This document shows positions 1-9,461 of a stretch of DNA of 64,000 nt, one piece after another (position 1 is the stretch's first letter; each line of letters begins with the position of its first letter). The stretch covers positions 50,854-114,853 of the forward strand of contig JAOZHR010000024.1 of assembly GCA_026014805.1 (NCBI GenBank), read 5' to 3'. The translations under genes were made by a program, and so were the position numbers. This DNA comes from Candidatus Bathyarchaeota archaeon. GTDB lineage: Archaea; Thermoproteota; Bathyarchaeia; Bathyarchaeales; SOJC01. The notes below the pieces were generated by a model that had not been told where the DNA came from, searched no databases, and saw nothing but the letters and a program-made list of their open reading frames with translations.

Positions 1-245
1 TAATAGGGAATATTATGGAGATGAAAGCTCGGGGGGCCTCCATTATTGCCATTTGTGAGGAAGGTGACGAGGAGATAATGAAGTTGGCCGATGATTACGT
101 TGAAGTTACGAGAGGGATTCCTGAAGTTTTATCGCCTATACCTTACGTGGTGCCCCTTCAACTTTTTGCCTACTACATGGCCATCGAACGTGGCTATGAC
201 CCAGACATGCCTCGTAACCTAGCAAAGTCAGTAACAGTAAAGTAA
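1..245 (+). CDS. glmS: Glucosamine-fructose-6-phosphate aminotransferase, C-terminal end (partial)
   Basis: This is the last part of the isomerising SIS domain of GlmS, which makes glucosamine-6-phosphate from fructose-6-phosphate and glutamine. The reading frame is open through the left edge of the window, reading I-G-N-I before the first visible methionine, so the gene begins outside. The tail contains the family's terminal block (PLQLFAYYMA, then PRNLAKSVTV) that closes the sugar-phosphate site and ends the protein with the usual lysine-containing tail. The stop is TAA at 243-245. Only about 81 codons are visible, so nothing can be said about the glutaminase domain. The identification rests on the conserved C-terminal motif. 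Confidence 0.93.
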   Translation, partial: IGNIMEMKARGASIIAICEEGDEEIMKLADDYVEVTRGIPEVLSPIPYVVPLQLFAYYMAIERGYDPDMPRNLAKSVTVK

Positions 246-330
246 TACGCTTCCTCGCCCTCCACTTCTCCAATTTCAAGTACTTAAGGAACCTTAGCAA
301 TATTGTAAAGTGAGAGGAGCCTGCTAAGAG

Positions 331-1014
331 ATGAAAAGAGATACAAGTGCTTGGGAGCAACTGGTTGACAACCTTGCTAACGAGAAGGCTCTCCGTTCCT
401 TGGACGCCATTCGTGCAATGAAACAAGTGCCCCGCGTCCTCTTTTTACCCGAACGTTCGGTCGAATATGCGTCAGTAGATGCACCATTGCCGATAGGCAA
501 CGGACAAACAGTTAGTGCGCCTCACATGGTTGCGATTATGAACGAAGCGTTGGAGTTGGAGTTGGGGCATCGTGTCTTGGAGGTTGGCGCTGGCTGTGGG
601 TGGCATGCCTCAACTATTGCAGAGATTGTGGCGCCGAAGGATGCCTCAAGATCGGGGCGGGGACACGTTTACACTGTGGAAATTGTAGCTGAGTTGGCAC
701 GGCTTGCTAGGGAGAATATTATGCGTCACGGGTTCGGTGATCGCGTGACTGTGATTCATGGAGACGGTTCATTAGGCTATCCCGATCAGAGTCCTTATGA
801 CCGCATTTTAGTAACTGCAGCCGCTCCTGAAATCCCTCCTCCTCTTGTGAAACAGCTTAAGATTGGGGGTGTTTTAGTTACTCCTGTTGGTAATGTTCAC
901 TTGTTTCAGTCTTTAATTCGTATACGTAAAGGTGCTGATAGTAGTTTGGCTAGAGAGAATTTGGGTGGAGTGGCTTTTGTGCCCTTGACAGGGCGTTTTG
1001 GTCATAAGGTTTAA
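331..1014 (+). CDS. pcm: Protein-L-isoaspartate O-methyltransferase
   Basis: SAM-dependent enzyme that methylates isoaspartyl residues in damaged proteins so that they can be repaired. The 227-residue length is typical. The N-terminal helical part is followed by the PCMT signature around residues 50-70 (PLPIGNGQTVSAPHMV), the SAM-binding glycine motif near residue 85-90 (VLEVGAGCGW) and the acidic motif VYTVEI. A later block, YDRILVTAAAPEIPPPL, is characteristic of the family. The gene stands alone, converging tail to tail with the FEN-1 gene only 5 bp away. An ATG start follows GGAGCC-containing leader sequence. Confidence 0.95.
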   Translation: MKRDTSAWEQLVDNLANEKALRSLDAIRAMKQVPRVLFLPERSVEYASVDAPLPIGNGQTVSAPHMVAIMNEALELELGHRVLEVGAGCGWHASTIAEIVAPKDASRSGRGHVYTVEIVAELARLARENIMRHGFGDRVTVIHGDGSLGYPDQSPYDRILVTAAAPEIPPPLVKQLKIGGVLVTPVGNVHLFQSLIRIRKGADSSLARENLGGVAFVPLTGRFGHKV

Positions 1015-1019
1015 GCGTT

Positions 1020-2057
1020 TTACCCGAAGAATGCATCAAGAGTGGTTTTGGCTTTCTCTTCCTTTATTCCCTTACTCATCTTTTCTAAAGCTTTCCTTAC
1101 TCTGCCTTCTGTGAAGTCATGTTCTCTGCAAAGAAAATCCACAACGCCTCCTGTGTCAGGCTCGCGCCATTCTAGGCTGTAATTATCTGTGACTTTTGGG
1201 TGGAGAAATATGTCTTTTATTCGTTGATGGTTGGCTGGGAATTCTTTATTTTTTAATGATGTTCGTAGCAATTCATCAAGGCTACCGTGTTCTTTGATGA
1301 GTTTTAGGGCTGTTTTTGGACCGATGCCTTTTACTCCTTTTGGGTTGTAGTCTGTGCCGACAAGGATACCTATTTCTACCAGCTGCTCGTGTGTTATGCC
1401 CAGTTCGGCTAAGACTTTGCTGAGTTCAATGACTTCTGGAACGACTTCTACATATACTGGTTTTCTTGGAAGTTTGCGTCTGCCGCTTATTGTTACGTTG
1501 CGGATTAGAGTTGGGGCGCCGAATAGAAGTGAATCATAGTCTTGGCTGGCGCAGAAATCTGAGACTTCTTTTTTAGTCATGTACGCTGCTTGGGCTTCTC
1601 CTTCGCTTGGTGCTTGAATCCATGGAATGCCCATGAGCGTTAAGAGTCGTTTGCTATCCTGTTCCATGTAGTCTTTCAGTCGGGATGTGGCTTGAGCGTA
1701 GGTGCGGGCTTCTTCAATCCTGCCCTCTGCCAAAGCTTTTTCATACTTGACAGTAGCTTCTTCTTTTGTCTTTATTCGCCGTTTGATTTCAACTTTTTTT
1801 AGGGCTGGTGGGGCACCATCGAAGACATAGGCGACTTTTATACCCATTTCGACGAGGTTTGAGGTGCGGTAGAGCAGACCGCTAAGATGGCTGGTGACTC
1901 TGCCAGTGTTATTCTTCAGTGGAGTGCCGTCAGGTTGGCGGATAATTGCCAGAAATTGGTAGAGAGCATTGTAGGCGTCGATAGCGATGGATTTTCCAGC
2001 GAGGTTTTGCAGATCAACTTGAGTTTTTGGCACTAAAACCTTAAGGTTAACTCCCAA
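1020..2057 (-). CDS. fen: Flap endonuclease 1 (copy 1)
   Basis: Structure-specific nuclease that removes 5' flaps during Okazaki fragment maturation and long-patch repair. The 345-residue protein has the XPG N-terminal domain (catalytic Asp27 in AIDAYN, then VFDGAPP), the internal domain (SEGEAQ and QDYDSLLFG acidic residues) and the H2TH segment (VGTDYN, then KGIGPKTALKL). The extreme C-terminus, KTTLDAFFG, is a PCNA-interacting PIP-type motif although its first residue is Lys rather than Gln. All metal ligands appear intact. It is divergent from the proteasome operon. A second complete FEN-1 gene lies at 21873-22910, which is unusual. Confidence 0.96.
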   Translation of the reverse strand: MGVNLKVLVPKTQVDLQNLAGKSIAIDAYNALYQFLAIIRQPDGTPLKNNTGRVTSHLSGLLYRTSNLVEMGIKVAYVFDGAPPALKKVEIKRRIKTKEEATVKYEKALAEGRIEEARTYAQATSRLKDYMEQDSKRLLTLMGIPWIQAPSEGEAQAAYMTKKEVSDFCASQDYDSLLFGAPTLIRNVTISGRRKLPRKPVYVEVVPEVIELSKVLAELGITHEQLVEIGILVGTDYNPKGVKGIGPKTALKLIKEHGSLDELLRTSLKNKEFPANHQRIKDIFLHPKVTDNYSLEWREPDTGGVVDFLCREHDFTEGRVRKALEKMSKGIKEEKAKTTLDAFFG

Positions 2058-2255
2058 AGCGTGGCACCATTTAATAGAAACGTCGAAGACACAAAATAAG
2101 CCTTACCATAAGCTCGCAAAATGGCTATACGAAAAAGGTTAACTACCATTCTTGACCGGGTATTCTGACATGCGAACTTATACGAAAAGGTTTTTAGTAT
2201 AGCATGCTGATTCTTGTCAAGCAAATGAGTAATGTCTGCATGAGGTGAAATACAG

Positions 2256-2978
2256 TTGTCAATATTTGCGGCACCAGGAGCATACGACCGAGCCATAACC
2301 GTGTTCTCCCCAGATGGCCGCTTATTTCAGGTAGAATATGCCCTCGAAACAGTAAACCGAGGAGCAACCATACTAGGAATAGTCTGCCCAGAAGGCGTAG
2401 TTTTAGGTGCAGAAGAAAAAATTGAATCAAAACTACAAGACTCAAGCTTCACATGGAAAATCTTCGCAGTAGACAGCCACATCGGCGCAGCAGTTGTCGG
2501 CTTAGGCTCTGATGCACGGATTCTAATCGACCAAGCACGCGTATACTGCCAAAGTAACAGATTAATGTACGACGAGCCCATTGATGTTGAAGTAATTTCC
2601 AAACGCATAGGCGACATAAAGCAACTTTATACACAGCACGCCGGAGTGCGTCCCTTCGGAGTCTCTATAATCTTCGGCGGCATCGACAAGACAGGTAACC
2701 GCCTCTTTTCTACAGACCCCAGCGGAACATACAGAGCCTACAAGGCAATTGCGGTGGGCGTTGGAAGAGAAACAGTTGAAGGCATCCTGAAAGAGGAATA
2801 CCGCGAAGACTTAGGCTTGGAAGACTCCATAAAACTCACCGTGAAATGTCTCAGAAAAGCGCTCGAAGCCCGGGAAGAACAGCTTAGAGCCAAGATCAGC
2901 ATAGTACCCACAACTACAAAAGCTTACCACGCACTGCCAGACGAAGAAGTCGAGAAATATATGAAGACCGTAGAGTAG
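2256..2978 (+). CDS. psmA: Proteasome subunit alpha
   Basis: Structural alpha subunit of the 20S proteasome; seven copies form each outer ring and gate entry to the chamber. The 240-residue protein starts with the YDRAITVFSPDGRLFQVEYA signature of alpha subunits (the N-terminal gate and H0 helix), followed by the proteasome fold. The start is TTG at 2256, supported by a GAGGTGA ribosome-binding site at 2242-2248. It opens a six-gene operon with SBDS, the exosome genes and L37Ae, the classical archaeal exosome-proteasome superoperon. The catalytic beta subunit is not in this window. Confidence 0.97.
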   Translation: MSIFAAPGAYDRAITVFSPDGRLFQVEYALETVNRGATILGIVCPEGVVLGAEEKIESKLQDSSFTWKIFAVDSHIGAAVVGLGSDARILIDQARVYCQSNRLMYDEPIDVEVISKRIGDIKQLYTQHAGVRPFGVSIIFGGIDKTGNRLFSTDPSGTYRAYKAIAVGVGRETVEGILKEEYREDLGLEDSIKLTVKCLRKALEAREEQLRAKISIVPTTTKAYHALPDEEVEKYMKTVE

Positions 2979-2992
2979 AGTGAAATGCTGAA

Positions 2993-3679
2993 ATGAGTGA
3001 ACGATACACCGTTGCGCGCATAACCCGCGACGGTGAACGCTTCGAAATCCTAGTTAAACCGCAACCCGCCCGAAACTATACAATGGGCAGAACCACGTCA
3101 ATATCTGAAGTCTTAGTTACAGACACAATATTTACTGATGCTGACAAGGGCACAAAGGCAAGCGAAGGCAAACTTGAAACTGCTTTCAAAACAACAGACA
3201 TTCTGAAAATCGCGGAAATAATACTGAGAAAAGGAAATCTACAGCTGACAACAGACCAGAGGAGACAACTAACTGCAGAGAAACGAAGACAGATAATTGT
3301 TTTCATAGCACGTCAAGCGGTTGACCCTAAAACAAACCTGCCTCATCCACCCTTACGCATCGAACAAGCAATGGAACAGATCCACTACTCAATAGATCCT
3401 TTCAAAGAAGCTGAAGAACAAGCAAAAGACATAATCAAACTTCTACGTCCGATTCTCCCACTCAAAATAGAGCAAATCCAAGTCAAAGTGCGAATCCCCC
3501 CAGAATACGCCGCAAAAGCCTATGGAACAGTCAAAGGTTATGGCACGATTAAACGTGAAGAATGGCGCGCAGACGGCTCATGGTTCTCCATAATCGAAAT
3601 GCCAGCAGGTCTCTACGGACCATTCTTGGACAAACTTGGAGAACTAACAAAAGGAACGGCAGAAGCAAAAAAGACGTAA
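2993..3679 (+). CDS. SBDS: Ribosome maturation factor, SBDS family
   Basis: Archaeal ortholog of the Shwachman-Bodian-Diamond syndrome protein (Sdo1), which works in release of IF6 from the large ribosomal subunit and associates with the exosome in archaea. The 228-residue length is normal. Visible features are the N-terminal FYSH-type domain (EILVKPQPARNY, then DIFxDADKG-like block ending in LETAF), the helical middle domain (QLTTDQRRQLTAEKRRQI) and the C-terminal ferredoxin-like domain (IRIPPEYAAKAYG-like). It sits 14 bp after psmA and just before rrp4. Its functional partner aIF6 is also in this window, at 57568-58242. Confidence 0.96.
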   Translation: MSERYTVARITRDGERFEILVKPQPARNYTMGRTTSISEVLVTDTIFTDADKGTKASEGKLETAFKTTDILKIAEIILRKGNLQLTTDQRRQLTAEKRRQIIVFIARQAVDPKTNLPHPPLRIEQAMEQIHYSIDPFKEAEEQAKDIIKLLRPILPLKIEQIQVKVRIPPEYAAKAYGTVKGYGTIKREEWRADGSWFSIIEMPAGLYGPFLDKLGELTKGTAEAKKT

Positions 3680-3711
3680 AAAAAGGTTAAAAAAAGGAAT
3701 GGTGGCGAAAA

Positions 3712-4416
3712 ATGCCCACATTTTATGAAAGACGACAACTTGTAACTCCTGGCGATTTAGTAGCCGAAGGAAACTACATAGCCGGTGAGAACACATTCAA
3801 AGAAAATGAAAAACTGTACGCAACTCGTGTTGGACTAGTAGAATATGAAGAACGAAAAGTCAGCGTTGTCGCTTTGAAATCGTTCTATATTCCAAAAGTT
3901 GGAGACACCGTAATCGGAAAAGTGATGGAAATAACATTAGGAGGATGGATTCTAGATATCGATGCACCTTATCCAGCGGTCCTACGTGCTTCAGACGTCA
4001 TGGAACGGTCATACCGCCCTCAGAAAAACGAACTATCATCCATCTTCGATATTGGAGACCTAGTTATAGCCAAAATTGTGTCTTACGACAGAACCCGCGA
4101 CCCGCTTCTGACAGTACGAGAGCCTGGTCTTGGAAAAATTACTCGTGGTCAAATCATTGAAATCACTTCAACGAAAATTCCGCGAATTATCGGCAGGAAA
4201 GGTTCAATGATAAGCATGATAAAACGTGAGACAGGATGTCACATTCTTTTAGGCCAAAATGGAGTGGTGCTTATAAGCGGCAAGAACTTAGAAGACGAGC
4301 AGCTTGCAGCTATGGCTATCCGCAAAATAGAAGACGAGTCCCACACAAGTGGTCTAACCGATCGCGTAGCAGAAATGTTGAAAAAAGAAAAGGAAGGTGA
4401 AATTAAAAATGCCTAA
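3712..4416 (+). CDS. rrp4: Exosome RNA-binding subunit Rrp4
   Basis: Cap subunit of the archaeal exosome; it binds substrate RNA and feeds it to the Rrp41/Rrp42 hexamer. The 234 residues show an N-terminal domain ([19 protein letters not shown]), an S1 domain ([20 protein letters not shown]) and a KH domain ([16 protein letters not shown], with the GRKG loop) followed by an acidic/basic tail. The ATG is preceded by a GGTGG-type ribosome-binding site. Its end overlaps the preferred start of rrp41 by 8 bp, indicating translational coupling within the operon. Confidence 0.97.
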   Translation: MPTFYERRQLVTPGDLVAEGNYIAGENTFKENEKLYATRVGLVEYEERKVSVVALKSFYIPKVGDTVIGKVMEITLGGWILDIDAPYPAVLRASDVMERSYRPQKNELSSIFDIGDLVIAKIVSYDRTRDPLLTVREPGLGKITRGQIIEITSTKIPRIIGRKGSMISMIKRETGCHILLGQNGVVLISGKNLEDEQLAAMAIRKIEDESHTSGLTDRVAEMLKKEKEGEIKNA

Positions 4417-5146
4417 AGCAGAAGGAAAATTGATTGACAAAGATGGTGTTAGAATAGACGGAAGGAAATTTAACGAGTTAAGACCAACAACGATACAAAT
4501 TGGCATTCTTAGCAATGCAGACGGCTCAGCATATATTGAGCAGGGGAAGAATAAGATTTTAACGGCAGTTTATGGACCTCATGAAGTTCATCCAAAACAT
4601 CTTGCTTTACCCGACCGTTCTCGATTGAGATGCCGATATCACATGGCGCCTTTTTCCGTGGATGAGAGAAAGTCGCCCGCTCCTTCAAGAAGAGAAGTAG
4701 AACTTTCGAAAGTGATACGAGAGGCCTTAGAACCATCAATCTTTCTAGAATACTATCCTCGAACATCCATAGACCTCTTCATAGAAGTCCTACAAGCAAA
4801 CGGCGGCACAAGATGCGCAGGAATAACAGCGGCTTCATTAGCTTTGGCAGATGCAGGTGTTCCCATGCGAGACTTGACAGTCGCTTGCGCTGCAGGAAAA
4901 TTAGAAGGGCAGCTTGTGCTTGACTTAAATGACAGCGAAGACAAAGAAGGGGAAGCAGACGTTCCTCTAGCGTATATGCCAAACCTAAACGCCATAACAC
5001 TGCTTCAGATGGACGGTCAATTAACGCTTGAAGAATTTGAAAAAGCCATTAAGCTCTCTCTTGAGGGTTGCACACAACTCTATAAGATCCAAAAAGAAGC
5101 GTTAAAGGCGAAATATGTGGTCGTAAAGGAGGAAGTGAAAGAATAA
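4409..5146 (+). CDS. rrp41: Exosome 3'-5' exoribonuclease subunit Rrp41
   Basis: Catalytic RNase PH-type subunit of the exosome, degrading RNA phosphorolytically and also able to add tails. The sequence has the RNase PH fold with [12 protein letters not shown] near the N-terminus, the RNA-binding RSRLRCRY segment, the [18 protein letters not shown] block and the phosphate/metal site around [12 protein letters not shown] prefer the ATG at 4409 over the in-frame GTG at 4397, because AGGAAGGTGA at 4391-4400 makes a good ribosome-binding site for 4409. It overlaps rrp4 by 8 bp and ends in TAATG shared with rrp42. Confidence 0.97.
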   Translation: MPKAEGKLIDKDGVRIDGRKFNELRPTTIQIGILSNADGSAYIEQGKNKILTAVYGPHEVHPKHLALPDRSRLRCRYHMAPFSVDERKSPAPSRREVELSKVIREALEPSIFLEYYPRTSIDLFIEVLQANGGTRCAGITAASLALADAGVPMRDLTVACAAGKLEGQLVLDLNDSEDKEGEADVPLAYMPNLNAITLLQMDGQLTLEEFEKAIKLSLEGCTQLYKIQKEALKAKYVVVKEEVKE

Positions 5147-5934
5147 TGTCAATGATTATACGTGTAAAACAGCAACAAATCGCCCAACTAATGAGTAAAG
5201 GTAAGAGATTAGACGGAAGAGAGTTAAACGATTACCGTGAAATCAAAGTGGAAATGGGCGTCATCGAAAAGGCAGAAGGCTCAGCACGTGCTCTTTTGGG
5301 TAAAACTGAAGTCTTGGTGGGAGTAAAAATTGGAATCGGCAAACCTTTCCCAGACACTCCAAACGAAGGGGTCTTAACAGTAAACGTTGAGCTTGTTCCC
5401 CTGGCATCACCAACATTTGAACCTGGTCCCCCAAAAGAAGACGCTATTGAACTCGCAAGAGTAACAGACAGAGGTATACGAGAGTCAAAAGCCATAGACC
5501 TTGAAAAGCTCTGCCTAGAACCAGGGAAAAAGGTACTCATAGTATTCGTTGATGTCTATGTGCTCAACTATGACGGAAATCTCATTGACGCTTCAGCTAT
5601 CGCAACGCTAGCAGCTTTATTGAACACAAAGATGTTCAAGTACGAAGTTGAAGAAGGAGAAGTCAAGGTAAAACCAGGCTACACTCCATTACCGATACAA
5701 AACTACCCCATAGCAGTAACGTTCGCAAAGATAAATGGCAAACTTGCTGTTGATCCTTGGCTAGAGGAAGAACAGGTTATGGACGCTAGACTGACGATAA
5801 CCATTGAAAAAGAAGGAAAAATATGCGCCGTTCAGAAGGGAGGAACTGGCTATTTTACCACAGAATATATCTTGGAAGCAGCAAAAATCGCTAAAGAAAA
5901 AGCTTCAGAAATACGCAAACTGCTGGTGAAGTAG
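5146..5934 (+). CDS. rrp42: Exosome subunit Rrp42
   Basis: Inactive RNase PH-like partner of Rrp41; the two form the hexameric ring of the archaeal exosome. The 262-residue length and the sequence (RLDGRELNDYREIKVEMG, LLGKTEVLVGVKIGIG, then the KALxLEKLCLEPGKK-like helix) match Rrp42. The ATG overlaps the rrp41 stop by one base (TAATG) and follows a strong AAAGGAGG site inside the end of rrp41. L37Ae follows after 2 bp, so these genes are certainly cotranscribed. Confidence 0.97.
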   Translation: MSMIIRVKQQQIAQLMSKGKRLDGRELNDYREIKVEMGVIEKAEGSARALLGKTEVLVGVKIGIGKPFPDTPNEGVLTVNVELVPLASPTFEPGPPKEDAIELARVTDRGIRESKAIDLEKLCLEPGKKVLIVFVDVYVLNYDGNLIDASAIATLAALLNTKMFKYEVEEGEVKVKPGYTPLPIQNYPIAVTFAKINGKLAVDPWLEEEQVMDARLTITIEKEGKICAVQKGGTGYFTTEYILEAAKIAKEKASEIRKLLVK

Positions 5935-5936
5935 CA

Positions 5937-6206
5937 ATGGGAAAAACAAAGAAGATCGGCCCAACAGGAGGGTTGAAGAGCCGATACGGTGCAACTGTAA
6001 GGAAAAGATACATCGAAGTGGTGACAGAGACCAAAAGGCGACACAGATGCCCTCAATGCCACGCGTCTACTGTGAAACGCCAAAGTGTTGGAGTTTGGGA
6101 ATGCAGAAAATGCGGGTTTACCTTCACTGGAGGAGCCTATACACCTTCAACTAAACTAGGCGCTACGGCAAAACGAGCAGCAAGAGGGGCTTCCACAGAA
6201 GGTTAG
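5937..6206 (+). CDS. rpl37ae: Ribosomal protein L37Ae (eL43)
   Basis: Zinc-binding protein of the large ribosomal subunit. The 89 residues include the basic N-terminus (KIGPTGGLKSRYGATVRKR) and a C4 zinc finger (CPQCHAS and later CRKCGF), with the family's GGAYTP block after it. It is the last gene I can see in this operon: in many archaea RpoP, Pcc1 and prefoldin beta follow here, but this strand is empty downstream and the next gene runs the other way. Start ATG is 2 bp after the rrp42 stop. Confidence 0.97.
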   Translation: MGKTKKIGPTGGLKSRYGATVRKRYIEVVTETKRRHRCPQCHASTVKRQSVGVWECRKCGFTFTGGAYTPSTKLGATAKRAARGASTEG

Positions 6207-6241
6207 AAAGGAGAATAACAAAAATCAACAAAGCCGCGTTC

Positions 6242-6490
6242 TTACGTACTTTTTCTTCTCCTCACTTTGCGCAATTCCACTCGTCGTTTGCCTCTTCCAA
6301 GAGCAGAAACATGGATTATGCCCTCTATTTCCAATCGCATTAGCTCCTTGTTCAAGACGCTGAATCCTAAGTCACCACGAACTTCCCTGACCATATCGTG
6401 CAGTTCAGCATCAGTTGTAGGTCCTTTGCGCTGTAGTAGCTCTACGATTACCGTGGAAAGAGGGTGGGGTTTCCAAGTTTTGGCACTCAT
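6242..6490 (-). CDS. Small winged-helix-like protein downstream of Cdc48
   Basis: An 82-residue basic protein I cannot name. The predicted layout is a helix-turn-helix or winged helix: STVIVELLQRKGPTTDAELHD (helices 1-2), a recognition-like helix LGFSVLNKELMRLEIEG, then a short beta wing IIHVSALGRGKRRVEL and a basic tail. It starts 14 bp after the Cdc48 stop on the same strand, so the two are probably cotranscribed; the link to Cdc48 suggests a regulator or nucleic-acid-binding adaptor, but that is inference. It converges with the L37Ae operon. Confidence 0.75.
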   Translation of the reverse strand: MSAKTWKPHPLSTVIVELLQRKGPTTDAELHDMVREVRGDLGFSVLNKELMRLEIEGIIHVSALGRGKRRVELRKVRRRKST

Positions 6491-6504
6491 TTTAACAACA
6501 TCTC

Positions 6505-8676
6505 CTACGCCACAGGTGTTGTAGGCTTCTGCACTCTTCTTATCTGTTTGACAAATCCTTTATACCATATTTCCATATCAGGTGAAATTGTTGGCCCTAT
6601 CTGATTTACTGCGGCCTTGAAATCCGCTAGTGTCACCAGTTCGGAAGTTATACTTTTTCTCAGAGCATTCAACCCAGCCTCACGGCAGAGTGCTTGAATG
6701 TCCGCTCCACTGTAACCCTTCGTTGTCTTAGCGTGAGCCTCTAAATCAACATCTTCAGCCAAAGGCATGTCTCTTGTATAGATTTTGAACATCTTCAGTC
6801 TAGCCTGCTCATCTGGCTCGGGTACATAGACAAGTCGGTCAAAGCGTCCCGGACGTAGCACAGCACGATCTATAATGTCAGGTCGATTTGAGGCCGCGAT
6901 GACAACTACATCTTCCAAGGTCGTTATGCCGTCCATCTCTGTTAGAAGCTGACTGATAACGCGTTCTGTGACGCCGCTATCGGAGAGACCCATACCTCTT
7001 CTAGGTACGAGAGAGTCAAATTCATCAAAGAAAATCACTGCTGGTGCGGCCATTCTCGCTTTCCGGAATACTTCTCTTATGGCTTTTTCCGACTCTCCAA
7101 CCCACTTACTGAAGACCTCTGGGCCTTTTATTGTAATGAAGTTTGCTTCGCTTTCTGTTGCTACTGCTCTTGCCAGCATAGTCTTGCCGCAGCCAGGCGG
7201 CCCAAATAAGAGAATGCCCTTTGGCGGTGTTATGCCCAACCGGCTGAAAACTTCTGGGTTTTTTATGGGCCATTCAACTGCTTCTATTAGCTCATGTTTT
7301 ATCTCTTCCAACCCGCCTATGTCAGTCCAGTTCACCGTGGGTGTTTCTATATATACTTCTCGCATAGCAGTAGGAGTTATTTCTTTGTAGGCGTTAAGAA
7401 AGTCTTCCATACGTACTTCCATCTTTTCTAAAACTGCGGGGGGAATATGTTCTTCTTCTAAGTTTATTTCGGGGAGATATCGTCTCAGAGACTTCATTGC
7501 TGTTTCTCTGCTCAAGGCAGCCATATCTGCTCCTGTGTAGCCATGGGTCATTCCAGATAGTTTCTTCAGGTCAACGTCTTCTGCTAGGGGCATGCCGCGT
7601 GTGTGAATTTGCATGATTTCGTGGCGGTCCTTCTTATCTGGAACACCTATTTCTATTTCTCGGTCGAAGCGGCCTGGTCTTCGAAGTGCAGGATCAAGGG
7701 CTTGGGGTCGGTTGGTGGCACCTATGACGATCACGTTCCCTCTTCCGCTCAAACCATCCATGAGAGCTAAGAGTTGTGCAACTACTCGTCTTTCAACTTC
7801 ACCTGTGACCTCTTCCCTTTTTGGCGCAATTGCATCTAACTCGTCGATAAATATGATGCTTGGAGAGTTTTGCTGCGCTTGCTGAAAAATCTCGCGTAGT
7901 CTTGCTTCTGATTCACCATAGAATTTGCTCATTATTTCTGGACCGTTTATAGAAGCGAAATTTGCTTCTGATTCATTTGCCACGGCTCTTGCTAGCAAGG
8001 TCTTACCGCAACCGGGTGGACCGTGGAGTAGAACACCTTTAGGAGGATCTATTCCTAGACGTTGAAAAAGTTCTGGATGCCGCAGTGGCAGCTCTACCAT
8101 TTCTCTTACACGTTGCATTTCTTCGTGTAGACCACCTATGTCTTCGTAAGTGGTGTGAGGAAGTCCTTTTGTTTCTGGAGCTGGTTCGGTAAGTATTTGG
8201 AAATGTGTGTCTTTTGTGATGCGAACTATTCCATGAGGACGGCTTTTTGTTACTGTGAATGGTATAGCGTGTCCGAGCATCATCACTAGTGTTGTGTCAC
8301 CTTCGACGAAGGTGCGTTCCATTAAACGGTTTTTAACAAAGTTTGTAAAGTCCTCGTCTACGTTTAAGCGCATATCGACAGGCGCTAGAACTACATTTGT
8401 CGCGTTCTTTACCGCAGCTGGTTTGATTGCAACATATTCGTTTATGGCAACACCCGCGTTTTTGCGTGTGAAGCCGTCTACGCGGATTATGCCCCGATCT
8501 TGGTCTTCGCTGTACGCGGGCCAGGCAATGGCGCTCGTTGTTCGTTTGCCTGTGATTTCTATGACGTCGCCAGCGCTTATGCCAAGTTTTTGCATAGTTT
8601 TTTGGTCTAGGCGGGCTATGCCACGACCTACATCTCGTTGTTTTGCATCCCCTATGCGGAGCTGTATTTCACTCAT
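6505..8676 (-). CDS. cdc48: Cdc48/VCP-type AAA+ ATPase
   Basis: Double-ring unfoldase related to p97/VAT that extracts and unfolds proteins, in archaea probably feeding the proteasome. The 723 residues contain the N-terminal double-psi barrel and CDC48 domain 2 (1-170), D1 with Walker A GPPGCGKT (219-226) and Walker B DELD (278-281), and D2 with Walker A GPPGCGKT (492-499) and DEFD (551-554). The TNRP and SNRP sensor regions and the RRPGRFDR arginine fingers are present. The C-terminus ends PTTPVA and lacks the HbYX proteasome-docking motif. A TATA-like TTTATAAG on the minus strand lies near 8740, about 65 bp before the ATG. Confidence 0.97.
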   Translation of the reverse strand: MSEIQLRIGDAKQRDVGRGIARLDQKTMQKLGISAGDVIEITGKRTTSAIAWPAYSEDQDRGIIRVDGFTRKNAGVAINEYVAIKPAAVKNATNVVLAPVDMRLNVDEDFTNFVKNRLMERTFVEGDTTLVMMLGHAIPFTVTKSRPHGIVRITKDTHFQILTEPAPETKGLPHTTYEDIGGLHEEMQRVREMVELPLRHPELFQRLGIDPPKGVLLHGPPGCGKTLLARAVANESEANFASINGPEIMSKFYGESEARLREIFQQAQQNSPSIIFIDELDAIAPKREEVTGEVERRVVAQLLALMDGLSGRGNVIVIGATNRPQALDPALRRPGRFDREIEIGVPDKKDRHEIMQIHTRGMPLAEDVDLKKLSGMTHGYTGADMAALSRETAMKSLRRYLPEINLEEEHIPPAVLEKMEVRMEDFLNAYKEITPTAMREVYIETPTVNWTDIGGLEEIKHELIEAVEWPIKNPEVFSRLGITPPKGILLFGPPGCGKTMLARAVATESEANFITIKGPEVFSKWVGESEKAIREVFRKARMAAPAVIFFDEFDSLVPRRGMGLSDSGVTERVISQLLTEMDGITTLEDVVVIAASNRPDIIDRAVLRPGRFDRLVYVPEPDEQARLKMFKIYTRDMPLAEDVDLEAHAKTTKGYSGADIQALCREAGLNALRKSITSELVTLADFKAAVNQIGPTISPDMEIWYKGFVKQIRRVQKPTTPVA

Positions 8677-8763
8677 GTTTATGCCTTCTTTTTTAATGTG
8701 ATTGTGAAGTTTACGAAGTCGAAAAGGGTCATGTGACTTATAAATATTACAAGCTAATAGGCA

Positions 8764-9039
8764 TTAGCGTGTTCTTCTCACCATAAGCGTTTGAATCTGG
8801 CTCACTGTTGGAATTTTTTCTATATTTTTTTCCACTTCATCTAAGATGCCAGTTTCATCCTCTGGAATTCGAATGTAGGCTATAAGGGCGTTTAGGCCAA
8901 AAGCAACGGGCTCTGTCTGGTAATCAGCGTAAATTTTTGCTTGAGGCGGAAGGGCTTTCTCTATTTGCTTTTGCAGCTTATTAAAGTCTACTTCTATCCC
9001 TGTTGGAAAAATTTTGTAGCTTATTACTACGTTTGCCAT
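8764..9039 (-). CDS. ef1b: Translation elongation factor 1-beta
   Basis: Guanine-nucleotide exchange factor for aEF-1alpha. The 91-residue protein starts MANVVISYKIFPTGIEVDF and carries the alpha-beta plait expected for archaeal EF-1beta (ADYQTEPVAFGLNALIAYI, then IPTVSQIQTL). I place the start at 9039, the internal methionine, because the upstream zinc-ribbon gene stops at 9042 and the family begins with this segment. The pairing with the zinc-ribbon gene is conserved in archaea and supports both calls. Confidence 0.95.
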   Translation of the reverse strand: MANVVISYKIFPTGIEVDFNKLQKQIEKALPPQAKIYADYQTEPVAFGLNALIAYIRIPEDETGILDEVEKNIEKIPTVSQIQTLMVRRTR

Positions 9040-9041
9040 TT

Positions 9042-9239
9042 TTATGGCCCCGTAAATCCGCATTTTGGGCATCTATAATGACGCCCGAATTTGCGGCATT
9101 TTTGGCATCGCCAGATGATTATTTCGTTACAGTTTGGGCAGTTGAATTTTGTGGCTTTTGTGCCTGTGAGTATGGTGCGGTTGCAGCTGGTGCAGATGGG
9201 TGCTTGTATCGTAGTTGTGGTTTTGGTTGCGGTGCTCAT
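9042..9239 (-). CDS. Zn-ribbon RNA-binding protein linked to translation (COG2888 type)
   Basis: A 65-residue protein with two zinc ribbons: CTSC...CPNC in the first half and CQKC...CPKCGFTGP in the second, the arrangement of the predicted translation-associated Zn-ribbon family usually encoded beside EF-1beta. The start at 9239 (ATG) is chosen because the N-terminal 35 residues of the longer frame are not conserved-looking and an AAAGGAAA sequence precedes this ATG. The stop is 2 bp before the EF-1beta start. Exact function in translation is unknown; the family assignment is from motif and context. Confidence 0.88.
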   Translation of the reverse strand: MSTATKTTTTIQAPICTSCNRTILTGTKATKFNCPNCNEIIIWRCQKCRKFGRHYRCPKCGFTGP

Positions 9240-9461
9240 GGTGAGGTTTTCCTTTGTGAATTTGGATTTGTATAATGAAGGGTTACTTATATTTGCTGTG
9301 TTTAAGATGCATCCTGAAGGAAAATGAAAACATAAGGAATGCATAATTTTTGCTATTCGTCATCCATTCATGCTGTAGAATGATATCCATACCTAGTGTC
9401 TGTTGGCTGCCTAGCTGAAACTAAGTAAAATCTAGTGATCTCTAGAAGGCGAACGCACACG